A stretch of 64,000 bases of DNA from Diphasiastrum complanatum (lineage: Eukaryota; Streptophyta; Lycopodiopsida; Lycopodiales; Lycopodiaceae): contig CM055092.1 of NCBI GenBank assembly GCA_029204225.1, positions 82,661,543 to 82,725,542 of the forward strand. Reading direction: 5' to 3'. The first letter of the stretch is position 1; each line of letters opens with the position of its first letter. Under the pieces are notes generated by a model. That model was not told the DNA's origin and did not search any database. It was given only the letters and a program-made list of their open reading frames with translations. Of this stretch, positions 1 through 9,986 are shown one piece after another. Position numbers and translations under genes: made by a program.

Positions 1-780
1 AGGTCTAGTTTGGCCCTGATGAGGACATCAGCTTTTTCAAACGAGGGGAGGATGTTGTAAAGCTGACTCAGGTGCACCCAACGTGCCCTGTAAGACTCTA
101 AGGGGTGACACTCCCTAAAGTCCCAGAGCAAGTTAGAACGTCAAGGACTGAGCCTCCGACCTGTGGTGAGCCAGTCAAGTAGTCACAAGTCATGAGCTAG
201 CTCTGGAGCTCGAGTCATGGCCTAGTCAAGAAGCAAGTTGATTCTGCCACCGGAACGGCTCCCGGGACCCATGTCCGGGAGCCAGACTGATTCTGCCAGG
301 CTTGCCAGGCTTAATCAGCAAAATAAAAACTAAGTCCCAAAAAGCGTGCTTTACCAGAAAGCACTATGTTTCAGAACAGAGGGGGTGCGCCGAATCACAG
401 CAGAACTATAGGGGGAGTCCGGCAGACAGAAACTTGGGCAGCTCAACCAGCGCCAGGAATCCAGTCGCCAGGTCTCAGCTCCCTCTACCAGCACAAGCCA
501 GGCACAATGCCCAGCACGTGTTGGTGGCCCCGAGACCGGTCAGTCTATGTATGAATGTAACCTCTTCCAAATCTAATAAAGTTGATCCTTGGGGATGATT
601 ACCATTTCGGTTTCGCCTCCGGGACTGGTCCAAGTGGAAGGACCCTTACTACAACCTTTTTAAGCTTGTTACGTTTCTGAGTTGGCTTTTATGTAAGTGC
701 ATGATGGATGAATGTTAGACTTAAACGCGTGTTGGGGAAACCGCTCAAGTCCCAGCACCCTTTGAGGCGCCGGCGCAACA
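1..780 (+). mobile_element. Element Z: 3' end and 3' LTR of an LTR retrotransposon (5' part off the window)
   Basis: Bases 54-780 are a 727-bp LTR that opens TGTTGTAAAG and closes GGCGCAACA. It is preceded by a purine-rich tract (about 41-53, ending gaggggagga) that serves as polypurine tract for a plus-strand element. The start of the LTR and the upstream 'gatgaggacatca' resemble family N, but most of the LTR body differs, so Z looks like a relative rather than a copy. At 781 the sequence enters family N internal DNA (cctagccatactcac), so Z is inserted in N5. The TSD would be cctag but its left copy is off the window. The short ORFs inside (302-598, 366-554) show no known domain. Confidence 0.75.
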
Positions 781-1869
781 CCTAGCCATACTCACACGAG
801 GAGACTGGCGAACTTTGGACCTAATAAGTTGACAAGTTTTTGTTGTGGAAAGGAAAGCTTGTTATAGGCTTTCTCTGGACCAGCAATGATGAGGAAACAT
901 ATGAGTACGCTAGCTTGTGTTACGTGTAAGGCAGCTGATCAATGAAGGAACTGTGGAAGTTGAGTCTTGCATGAGAGACTTGGTATTTCGAACGGACGCT
1001 AAGGGATAGTTCGCATTGAGATCGGACTAGTGCAAACTCTGGGTGCATGTGTCTGATTCAAAGAGAGCTACTTGAAGCCAAGCTCCATGTACACTTCTTG
1101 TTTTGACCATGAGGCAACTGACCAGTGATGGAATTGTGAAAGTCAAGTTTTGCGCGACGGACATGGTGCTTCAAACAAATGCGAAGAGATAGTTCGTATG
1201 CGGATCAAACTGGTGCGACCCTTTGGCTTTCCACGAGGTCAATGGTTACATTTGGGCTGATTCAAAGAGCTACTTCAAGCTAAGTGAGAGGTGCATTGCG
1301 GAGTACTCAATCTTTGCCTACCTTAAAGAGCCAAGATGGAAAAGTATCAAGATCAGGCTGGGACAAGGAGAGAAACCAAGGTGCAGAAGCAACAAGGCAT
1401 GGAGTGGACCATAAAGTGGGCAATCAAACGATAAATCCTTTGGCTCAGGGAGCCTTGATACCTGTGTGGAACTGATCAAATCTGGAGCTCAAGGAGCTCA
1501 ACACAAAGTGCATCAAGGACAAATCAGGAGCTCAAAGGAGTTCCAAAATCAGAAGTCAGAAGCAATAGGGGCGAACATCTCACAGAAAGGCCTGTGTCAC
1601 CAGCTAATAAGGTCCTTGGGTTATACCAAAGCGATATAAAATCTACGCTTTTCCCAGACAAAGTGATATTTTCAAAGTTAAGTAATTTTTTAGTACAAAG
1701 AGCTGAGCCTCCGACTTGTGGTGTGCCAGCTTCCATGCTAATAAAAAGTGGGCAGTAAATTGAGTATTGTGCCAAGTAGCTCAAATGTATAGTTGATTTC
1801 AATTGGGAGACACCTTTACTTTAATCTGACATCTGATGAGGACATCAAATTTTATAAAGGTGGGGTGGA
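781..1869 (+). mobile_element. N5 internal region (3' half), non-coding family N element
   Basis: This is the plus-strand version of the internal sequence seen in minus orientation at 10452-13524, 14962-16231, 27293-28348, 30433-33024 and 36107-38078. It ends in a polypurine tract (about 1857-1869, aaaggtggggtgga type) directly before the LTR at 1870. No retroviral domain can be read. A 63-codon ORF at 1223-1414 recurs in N1 (30887-31078, minus) with only a few residue changes, but frame-shifting indels disrupt it in N2 and N3. Two diverged tandem blocks (about 931-1084 and 1111-1285) make up much of the region. Confidence 0.75.
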
Positions 1870-2556
1870 TGTTGTAAAGCTAGTTTCATAAGCTTTACTT
1901 CCGGCGCCACTGGCGCCAGCATTGTCCCCGGCGCCAGCAGCGCCCCCGCTGCTCCCGGCGCCACTGTGACCAGAATCCAGCCGGCGCCAAGTTCCTATGG
2001 CTGAAAATCTTTGATCGGTTCTAGCGAAGTCGAGAGAGCTCAGATCGATGTGCAATCACCTCACAGGATCTAGGCATGATTAAAGGAAGCCTGGGGATCA
2101 ATAAAATCTAGAGAGAGAAAATGACTTTCTAGAAAGAGAAAATCCTAGAGAGAGAAAAAAAGATGCTTTACCAGCCTGGGTAGAGTGCGTGGTATGAGAG
2201 GGGTTGGGGGGGGGTGCCAAATCCCACCAATACTATAGGGGAGTGCGGGTTGCGACTCAGGGCGAGCTCCAACCAAGTCTCAGCCTCCCTTGTTGGAATG
2301 TTGTCATGGCTCTCGCCTTGGCATGCTAGCACCCCGGAGACTAGGGTCGGTCACACACTTGAAATGTAACCTTCTCAGATTTATCAATATAGTAAGATTT
2401 TCCTCAAACTGACTCTGATTACCTTCTGGGTTTCAGTGTTCGGTAAAAGCGCCAGTTGTAAGGCCGCTCCAATCTTTTTAATTTTGCACATAGCTGAGGG
2501 TCGTATCCCGGATGCCAGCGATTTGCCGTCGGGACCATTCGGTCTGTGGCGCTAGC
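1870..2556 (+). repeat. N5 3' LTR, first 687 bp (interrupted)
   Basis: It starts TGTTGTAAAGC right after the polypurine tract and runs in the orientation opposite to the N LTRs at 13733, 29188, 33025 and 34864. It contains the GGCGCC-rich block (about 1905-1990), the CTCTCTAGA-type repeats with an AATAAA (about 2098-2155), and the segment with the 'gtcgggaccattcgg' motif. At about 2556 it stops in mid-LTR and an unrelated AT-rich repeat follows. The LTR end at 40114-40311 has the same orientation and may be the far end of this LTR; that link is inference. Confidence 0.75.
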
Positions 2557-4635
2557 GAATTTGTCTGAATTCCAAATCTATTCACACAAGTAGTAATTTA
2601 TATGACATAACAGTCTTTCAAAAGAATAACTTCATGTTGGAAAGAATCATATAAATGGTCTGATGTCTTATAAGAAATTAATAAAAAGTAAAGGATTGAT
2701 TAAGAAAGTGAGAAATATATTTGAGGGCCTCTGATTTTGTAAATAATGAGATATCATATTAGGATCTAGATTAAACCTCAAAATTTTCCAAAATACCCCA
2801 CATTTGATCGAATGGTTTTCTTCTTTCCCATATCGTGACTAGGTACTAAAACACTCCATTGATCATCAGATCTTTATAGTCCTAAAATTTTCTTTCCAAA
2901 ATTACTGATGTCTCATACCATCAACTTTTTCTTCCAGAAAATCCTTAACCCCCTTATCTGATATTCTAGAGATCCACTAATCATCTAGTTGTCCTATAAT
3001 CACTACAGGATATTATCTCTTGTTTCCAAAACACTGGAGAATCCCATTTATTTGGATGATTGGCATGCCTATCAGATGGATACTCAAAATCCACATCTGA
3101 TTATGTGACTTAGACAGAAGAATTAACATGGTTCAATATTACATCCTGAACCTTTCTGGTTAACAATAAGCTTCAAAGCCCTACTGATGCATCCATTCTA
3201 GGGACAAGCTTCTGTCAACTAACAGATCCAATGTAATCCACGTATCATATTCCACTTCTAACATCACAATTAACATTCAAAACTGCGGATAACTCAATGG
3301 TTACAAAGATATCAGTTACGAATAGACATAATGACATTAGTAAATGTTTAAAAACCTCATTACTGTAGGAAAAAGACTAAAACAATTTCATTTATGTCCT
3401 ATATCTGGGCTGAATATCTGATATATCAAAAATCATTTACCAGTATGTGAAACAGTACTCGTTTGATCTTTTGAATATAATTCACCATAGGATTTTACTG
3501 GAAATGAAATCTGTTATGTAATTCCTATTATTAAAAAATTTTCCAATAAAATTGGACTTTTTTTTGTATTTATTGACTGGTTTGGCATTACTCCGTTAAT
3601 ATTGATAAAACCTATCCAAACGTAGAATATGAAATTACATAAATGGAAATTCCACCAATAGGATTTCAGTAATTCTTGAACCGTATCCTGTCAAATTTAC
3701 TGACTAGATAAAGAATACTATTGCCACTAATTCAATCTGGTCATTTCATATTGTTTGACCATTATAATTCAAATTTAACGAGCATCTTGCACAAACGTTC
3801 ACTTGACTGATTTCTATCGATCAACATTGATTAGAAAACTTATCAGACAAGTAATTGATTTCCAATTTTTACCAAATTGAAATTCAACAAAAAAAAGAAA
3901 AAATTCAAATTTTAACTTTCAATCTGGGAGTTCCCAACTCCAAAGTTAAAATATGACAGCACAGTAAAAACTGTCGACAATTCATTGCGGTTCCTTCTAT
4001 CAATTTTAACTTATCTATCACCGGAAAATAATTTAGACTTAGTGAAAACACTGTGTCAATTCTGACTGAAAAACTCAATTTGATCAATTCACTAATCTAA
4101 ATTGATTCCATAGATAACAAAAAAATGACCAAAATTTTGATTTTTTCCGAAAAACTCAACTTTGCTTTATTTTACGTAACTCGAAAATTCTGACAAAAAA
4201 ACTGTTAGTATAAAAGACGATCGGAATCGAAAAAATTGAAACATTGTCCGATTTCTAATGTTACTAACCCAATGTCAAACTGGCATGCAAAGCACACTAC
4301 ATCAGTCAATTATTCATTCATCTTTGCAAACACACAAATGTATACAACATCGCATTTTTTATATCAACATGATAACTTATTATTATTATTTTAATATCCA
4401 TTTTTTGATATCAGTATCTGTAAATTCATATTTGAATATTATTTATTTGAGATCAACACATTTTAAATCTAATTCAAATGCATCATAATTTGACGTAATG
4501 ATCATTTCATTATTAGCTTGAACTTATTTGCAACTCAAATAAAAATCTCATTTACTCCTATATTAATCATAGAACCATTTTTTTATGAACATATTATTCA
4601 TTATAGATCTTTTTTTGTTTTAAAATCCAATTTTC
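2557..4635 (+). repeat. AT-rich dispersed repeat, copy 1 (about 2.1 kb)
   Basis: Nearly the whole stretch is repeated, same strand, at 42687-45112. Shared landmarks include gaatttgtctgaattcc at the left and a TATA-like 'gtataaaaga' near 4208 (44512 in copy 2). No ORF of note and no terminal inverted repeat was seen. The left edge cuts an N LTR, and the right edge joins minus-strand N internal sequence at 4636. It could be a long LTR or a non-autonomous element; I do not recognise the family. Confidence 0.7.
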
Positions 4636-4904
4636 TCCAGAGAAAGCCTATAACAAGCTTTCCTTTCCACAACAAAAACTTGTCAACTTATTAGGTCCAA
4701 AGTTCGCCAGTCTCCTCATGTGAGTATGGCTAGGTCACCTTGAATTTGCCCCCGTTTTGATCAACTTTCATTCAAAATCTGCCCCAAGAGAGAGGTGTGT
4801 GTGATAGTTCCCCTCCACTTATAAAATCAGTTGATCGGACTTAGAATAGAGTTCTTCGGACAAAAAGCCTTTCCAACACTTTGCTTCCCATTTGCTAGGG
4901 ATTG
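4636..4904 (-). mobile_element. Family N internal fragment
   Basis: The sequence matches the minus-strand N internal region (compare 31425-31685 and 36345-36605): ccagagaaagcctataac, the gtatggctaggtcacc block and the caagagagaggtgtgtg block. It ends at about 4904 after 'cccatttgctagg'. It is an orphan piece in the opposite orientation to N5, so it belongs to a different or rearranged copy. Confidence 0.7.
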
Positions 4905-5838
4905 GCACTATGTTGGTGGTCTGTTTCTTTGTAGAACAATCAGACTTTGGTTGAATCTTGCTCATTGAATGACAGTCATCAACCTTAGTCTCCCCATTGG
5001 TATTGCAATTCCCAATTGAAGGCTATGTGGTTGCACTTTTCCTCGAACTTTGTCTTGAGTTGCCTTTAAGTTGTTCTGTTGACACAGGCTCCCTTTGTAA
5101 TTCATCAACAATAAATCTTTGCAATGATTGTGCCAAGAGACTTGGTAAAATCCTCTAGACTTTATTGGTTTCCAATTTCTTGACTTCCTCAGTTACTATT
5201 GGCTTGGTAGATTCTACCAGCTTGGTCTTCTGTGATGTTCTTGTTGGTTTGCCCGTGGGTTCATCTACGTACTTTGGAACTTTTGTCAAATTGACTTCTT
5301 CCTCACTTGTTTCATACCCAAGTGGCACTAAGATTTTTTGCTTATAGCACATTAAGTCTGTGTGTGGACTAGACAACACATGCGCATTATGCCAAATGCC
5401 TCCTAGCTATTTGTGAGCTCCGCACTGGACAATCCAAGCATGGATGGTTAACTTCGCATTGTCCACACATAGGTTTAAATGTTGATGGATCACCTCAGTG
5501 TGGACATTTGGCTCGACGATGTTTCTCTCCGCATCCATAACACCTTACCGAGTGTAGTATACCATCGCCTCTCAGTTAATAGACATACATTGGTAACAGA
5601 TGCCCCTTAAGATCTTCCTAAAAATACATTGGTAGGCTATTATGGTCCTCGTGTGAGTTTGGTGACATGCAAGATGATATGACCAATACTTCCACCTTGC
5701 CACTGGTTGTTGGAGGGCATCGGCACTACAATCTACCGCTCCCGACTGCAACACTCTCATCTCCAAGAAGCACAAAAGATCTAGGAAGAAAAGGCTTGGA
5801 TTAGTGTGGGACCACCAATCCAATGAGGAGGGGGATAA
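4905..5838. other. Unassigned stretch
   Basis: I recognise no gene here. The open frames at 5155-5379 (74 codons, Lys/Glu/Thr-rich) and 5572-5859 (95 codons) show no domain. The right end (about 5823-5838) is a purine-rich tract, gaggagggggataa, directly before the LTR-like unit at 5839. It looks like the 3' end of a plus-strand retroelement but has no readable pol sequence. Confidence 0.4.
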
Positions 5839-6643
5839 TGTTAGCATCTGTGCTAACATAGAAAAAAATAAAAAAGACAGAAATAAAACTCTGTGGCATG
5901 TGTTTTGTAAGTTTACGTACGAGTGTCTGTTAATAAAGTTTGTAAGCCCATGAGTAGAAGCTTAAAAAATAATAAAATAGCTTAAACTTAGATTTAGAAG
6001 TTAGACTAAGGAAACTTAAGATTAGAAATATTTTGTCTTAAGTTTTCCTAATTTAAGAAACTTTGAAGTTCTAGATCCTAAGTTAGAAGTTCTAGAAAGG
6101 CTAGAAATAGATTAGTCTCATAAGTTAGTGGATACTTATGGAAGACCCTCCTTACTATAAAAGGAGAGGTATTTGCCTTGTAAATAACACTTTGAGATTA
6201 TGCTAAATTGCTCTCTCTTTGAAAAGTCATTCTATTTCTTTGTGTTCCCATTGGAAGGTGCATAGCTTGAGGAAAGGTGCTCGGGCCTCCTCTTGACTCC
6301 TTTCATTGGTTTTTGTCATTGTGGCATGTTTTTTAATTCTCTATGCTTAGTTTAGCCGCAATTTCTGTTCTCAATCCCTTTGGGTGTTAATCTAGAATTT
6401 AGTTTAATCACCTTGCTAGTTGGGTAAGCCTTAGCAAGGTTTTGTATTTTGTTATCTTAGATAGTTTCATTTTCGTTTCGAGCACTAGTTGGATAAGCCT
6501 TAGTGCTTCCATCATTATTCTTTATTTTTGCATTTCTGTTTGAAGCTTGGTAGGAACTTAGAAAGTGGACGATCCTCCCTATACTACGCTACATCATAAG
6601 TAGATCTAGCATAAACAAGATTTACTTCCAACAAAATCTAACA
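5839..6643 (-). repeat. LTR of a copia element (805 bp)
   Basis: The unit has matching ends, TGTTAG...CTAACA. Read on the minus strand it is preceded by the tract ttaagggggag (complement of 6644-6655) and by copia RNase H coding sequence, which fits a 3' LTR of a minus-strand copia element. Two observations cut the other way: a TATA-like 'actataaaagg' near 6153 is on the plus strand, and a purine tract also lies just left of 5839. The first 20 bases form a short hairpin (tgttagca-tctg-tgctaaca). Confidence 0.6.
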
Positions 6644-6685
6644 CTCCCCCTTAATGTGGATCCTGAAAAGCTTTGATTTTCAAAT

Positions 6686-7127
6686 TTAACATATCGTTAA
6701 ACTGAGATGATGCAAAGTTTGATAGAGCCTTTGTAAAGTAATCTGCTGCCATGTATTTTGTCCTACAGAGAGGACTAATGCTACTTCCTTGCTATGCACT
6801 TTTTCTCTAAGGTAATGATACCTGATTTCAATATATATGCTTTGAGAGTGAAATCTCGGATTGAGAGATAGCACTATTGTGCTTTGATTGTCACAATAGA
6901 TTATTGTAGGAAGTGTTTGTGCAAGGTTGATGTCTGCAAGCATTTGCCTTAGCCAGATTGCCTCTTTGGTTGCAGTTGTGACAGCTATGTATTCGGATTT
7001 CCTTGATGATAATGCAACTAAGGTTTGCTTCCGGGTGTTCCATGAAATTGGGCCTTGGTTGTATAAAAATACAAATCTAGAAGTTGATTTTCTGGTATCG
7101 ACATTCGTCAAGTGTCATGCTCCATAA
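6686..7127 (-). pseudogene. Copia RNase H fragment (C-terminal end of pol)
   Basis: The frame reads the typical copia RNase H: DTRKSTSRFVF, then ISWNTRKQTLVALSSRKSEYIAV (the usual SSTEAEY Glu region), WLRQML, and CDNQSTIVLS with the catalytic-type Asp, followed by a variant of the usual HIEIRYHYLREKV stretch. It lies directly upstream, on its own strand, of the polypurine tract and LTR at 5839-6643. The end degenerates and the upstream pol is missing past about 7160. Bases 7128-7404 hold nothing I can assign. Confidence 0.85.
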
Positions 7128-7404
7128 GACCTCTGGCTGTCTCCAAAATTGTAGGCCATCTCTTTAGGTAGGAATGATCTTCTCACGTATTGTCTTCCGG
7201 AGGTAATCCTTTCCATTTGATCAGGTATTGTTGTATTCACTTCCCATTTCATAACTCTTTATCTCGGAAACCCACCACTGCCTCTGGTTCTACTTCCAAA
7301 TTCTCCTCTTCATTGATTGGTGGTAGTTCAACCACTGTTTGAACATTTTTTTCGATATGTTTCTTCAACCGATAATTCAAAGGGCATGCAGAAAATTAAA
7401 CTGG

Positions 7405-7920
7405 CAAAAGAATCAAAGCACTGAGGTTCGACAACGAGAGAGAATACATCTCCACCGAATTTAAGGAGTATTGCCTTAACAACGAATATTGAGCAACAAT
7501 ACATTACCTCCTATTCACCTCAGTTGAATGGTCTTGCTGAGAGAAAGAACAAAAGCTTAGTTGAATCGGCAAAGTGTATGCTCGTGCATGCGACACTTCT
7601 GAAGTCCTTATGGGCTGACGTTATTTCTACAACAACTTATATTAAGAACAGATGTCCAACTAAAGGGCTCTTAGCCAGAACACCATACGAAGTTTGGACA
7701 GGTACCAAACCTTCTTTATCGAACTTACAAGTTTTTGGATGTACAACTTATGCGTAGATTTCTAGTGATCTCAAGAAGAAGCTCGACTTCCAGAGTATCA
7801 AATGTATTCTCATTAGCTACACTACTTCAGACCAAGCTTACAAGTTGTTTGATCATATCGAGTCGAAGATATTCACTAGCCAGGATGTCATCTTCATCGA
7901 AGATCAGTCTATCGAGAGTT
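7405..7920 (+). pseudogene. Copia integrase fragment, frameshifted
   Basis: Near 7412 the frame reads IKALRFDNEREY, the DNGGEY motif of copia integrase with the two Gly changed. A frameshift near 7490 leads to SPQLNGLAERKN (7515-7550), which carries the third catalytic residue of the D,D-35-E triad. It then reads YIKNRCPTK, PYEVWTGTKP and LQVFGC, stops at 7757, and continues past the stop with readable pol residues to about 7915. It is opposite in orientation to the RNase H piece at 6686, so they are not one copy. Confidence 0.85.
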
Positions 7921-8022
7921 GAAGGCTGGGAAGCTAAGTCGTGGTTCCCGGCTCCCTTTGGGATGCCTGCGCTACAGTGACTTGCCTCCAAGCAAGCTGC
8001 CCGACATGCATCAAACTTAATC
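7915..8022 (+). repeat. Inverted terminus of N3 with its target LTR and TSD
   Basis: Bases 7915-7976 are the last 62 bp of an N LTR in plus orientation, ending GGGATGCCTGCGCTACA. Bases 7977-8022 are the reverse orientation of an N LTR, starting gtgacttgcctcc. The right end of N3 (40113) is followed by gtcac and the continuation of exactly that target LTR. So 7915-8022 reads as the missing left end of N3 plus its TSD (gtgac, complement of gtcac), turned around. Confidence 0.65.
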
Positions 8023-8650
8023 AAAATCCGAAATTTCTAAAGAAAAGGCCTTACACACTCGACATTGCCAATATACCATATGGATTTCAGATGAAGGAAT
8101 AATTAAATGATGATTAGCCTTTCAAATTCAGTGAATCCATAGTTTCATGCAAAAAATCACAATATTTCCTATTTGGAGAATTGTTATTTTTCATTCATCT
8201 TGACAATCAGCTTCAGGTTCAAAAGCTTTATTAACTTTCTGTAACGCGGAAATAGAAGATAATGTGTGGTAAGTCTTTAAATACGTGAATTATTAATTTG
8301 TATTTTAATTCAAAATTTTATTTTAAATTTAGTGTAAACACTAATGTTAACCTAAACAATTTGAATTTTTTTATTTATTTTAGTTGTAACATTCCTTGTC
8401 AAGTACAAGGCCAATTCAGAAACTCGGGAGGAGTGCGACTTGCAATGAAATTTAATATATAACCATTGGTTATTATTCTTTGGATGTCAAGCACTTGATG
8501 CTTCATTACAACACCTCCGGACTGACAAGTTTTGGCAACTTGTTTCAATATGACGAAGAAACTTACAAATCCAATGATGGGTTCTGTGGCTTGTCCCTAT
8601 CAAATGCCACAACAATTAATTAATCATTAAATTGATATTTTTTCTCACGC
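8023..8650. other. AT-rich stretch, probably intron and decayed exon of a captured gene
   Basis: No open frame is seen. Bases 8396-8610 contain a short region that reads like decayed coding sequence. About 8611-8650 is T-rich and ends ctcacgcag, a good intron acceptor just before the methyltransferase motif at 8651. The rest is featureless AT-rich DNA. Confidence 0.35.
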
Positions 8651-9092
8651 AGTTGATTGGATTTTGGACTTATTTAGCGGTAGCGGCACTACGAGCGATA
8701 GCGACACTACGAGCGCATGTGCTGTTCAAAAAGGCAGGCATGTTGTTGCAGTAGACTTAGATTCTAATTTAGTTGATTTTGTAAAAATGAGAATGAAATC
8801 TCTTTCAGTTTTGCCAAATGAACTGGCTGAGGTAGGAAAGAGTTCAAACAATGAGGACTTAGTAATTCTCTTGTCCAAGGAACCCCAATGTCCTACTAGC
8901 GGAAAAGTGGGTAATACAGAAGAGTTTGCTGATGAGATCTTTCACTCCTATACCAATCATCATGAGATCTTTCACTCCTATACGCCTTACAACACAAAGA
9001 AGTATGTTCATCTTGGTGACGATAGCACTCACACTATCGAAGGTGAAGGTACTGTAAGATTAAGATTCCAGCATGATAAATTCAAACTATAG
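8651..9092 (+). pseudogene. Captured DNA-methyltransferase exon fused to copia protease-region sequence
   Basis: After a likely 3' splice site (ctcacgcag) the frame reads DWILDLFSGSGTT, which is AdoMet-binding motif I of N4/N6 (amino) DNA methyltransferases, then GRHVVAVDLDSNLVDFV, the usual next strand with its acidic residue. A small in-frame duplication (SGSGTTSDSDTTS) splits motif I from the following helix and probably spoils the site. A second duplication repeats EIFHSYT. The last part, KYVHLGDDSTHTIEGEGTV, is copia gag-pol sequence from the protease region. The 142-codon ORF from 8664 is thus a chimera of host exon and copia. The catalytic (S/D)PP(Y/W) motif is absent, so activity is not expected. 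Confidence 0.6.
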
Positions 9093-9965
9093 AGCACTTG
9101 ATCAGAAAGATCTCGATTCTACTAACAAAGTGCACAGTTTACTTGACAAAGGATGAAAAACGAACTCGAACTCAAAACATTTCTATTCGTGATCAACCTC
9201 GAAAGATTCACGAAATATATCTTGCTTAAAACTCGAAAAGTTCGCGAAACAGTTTCTTGTTGAAGCTTGAAAGATTCGCAAACAAGTTCTTGTCGCAAAA
9301 TATTCTGTTTCTTGTTCAAAGCTCACCTGTCGCGAACAATTCGCAAAATATTTTGGATATTTTTTCAAGCTCAAAATTGTCAACTGTCGCAGACAATTCG
9401 CGAAACACAAAGATGTCATGAAGAGACAAGTGTCGCGAACAATTTGCGAAACACGGAGCTTAGATGAAACAGACTGTCGCGAATAATTCGCGAACAAAAA
9501 ATATTTGAGCCTGGAAACAGAGTGTTTATTTGAATATCAACCGTCCTAAACGGTTAGATATACTATTACAGAATTAAAAGACCAAAAGACTTGGAATTAA
9601 AAGGCCAAAAGACTTGTTCTGTAGCATTATAAATATATGTGCACTACTCGTTGTAACAGACTCTCAAACTCACTCAATCAGAGACACAACAACGAGATAA
9701 GACAGCAAGAGATGTATATTGATGATTCAGTTTTAGAGTTATAAAAATTCATTTTTGATCAATTATTTATTATTGTCTAAAATTGTTTTAAGTTGTCTCT
9801 AAATTCCGCATCTTAATTCTGCATGTTATTTTCAATCAAGGCAAAAACCGTTCTATTAATGTACACAGACAAGAAACAGACTCGATTGAAGACACTAATA
9901 TTAGTTTGATTTATTCAAACTTTCATCATGTTCTCTGAAGAAGAATTATTACTATTTTTTTTACA
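9093..9965 (+). repeat. Family E LTR, copy 1
   Basis: It ends tttttttaca and is followed after one base by a primer-binding site, so it is a plus-strand 5' LTR. Homology to 49509-50098 covers about 9360-9965 (shared landmarks: tatttgaatatcaaccgtc and gtgcactactcgttgtaac). A 25-bp tandem duplication (aattaaaag-ccaaaagacttg) lies at about 9572-9617. I could not fix the 5' edge; 9093 is simply the end of the neighbouring coding piece. No internal region of this element survives beyond about 9985. Confidence 0.65.
9328..9494 (+). repeat. Array of four TCGCGA dyads in LTR E copy 1
   Basis: Four versions of a 20-bp unit with inverted halves, consensus TGTCGCGAACAATTCGCGAA, occur at 9328-9347, 9385-9404, 9431-9450 and 9475-9494. 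Three more occur in copy 2 (49547-49566, 49593-49612, 49640-49659), spaced 46-47 bp. The position upstream of the transcribed part of an LTR fits an iterated enhancer box; function is inferred. Confidence 0.7.
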
Positions 9966-9966
9966 G

Positions 9967-9977
9967 TGGTATCAGAG
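9967..9977 (+). promoter_or_regulatory. Primer-binding site of element E copy 1 (initiator-Met tRNA type)
   Basis: The sequence TGGTATCAGAG matches the 3' end complement of plant initiator-Met tRNA used by copia elements. It lies one base after the LTR end. The element is cut eight bases later by the N3 LTR remnant. Confidence 0.8.
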
Positions 9978-9986
9978 TAGGATCAT

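Noticed and set aside
5839-6643. Plus-strand 3' LTR of a gypsy element
   Set aside because: Not excluded, but the minus-strand copia RNase H and polypurine tract directly abut the other end, which fits a copia LTR better.
8664-9092. 142-codon ORF as a working DNA methyltransferase
   Set aside because: It has only motif I and the next strand, lacks the (S/D)PP(Y/W) catalytic motif and ends in copia sequence.
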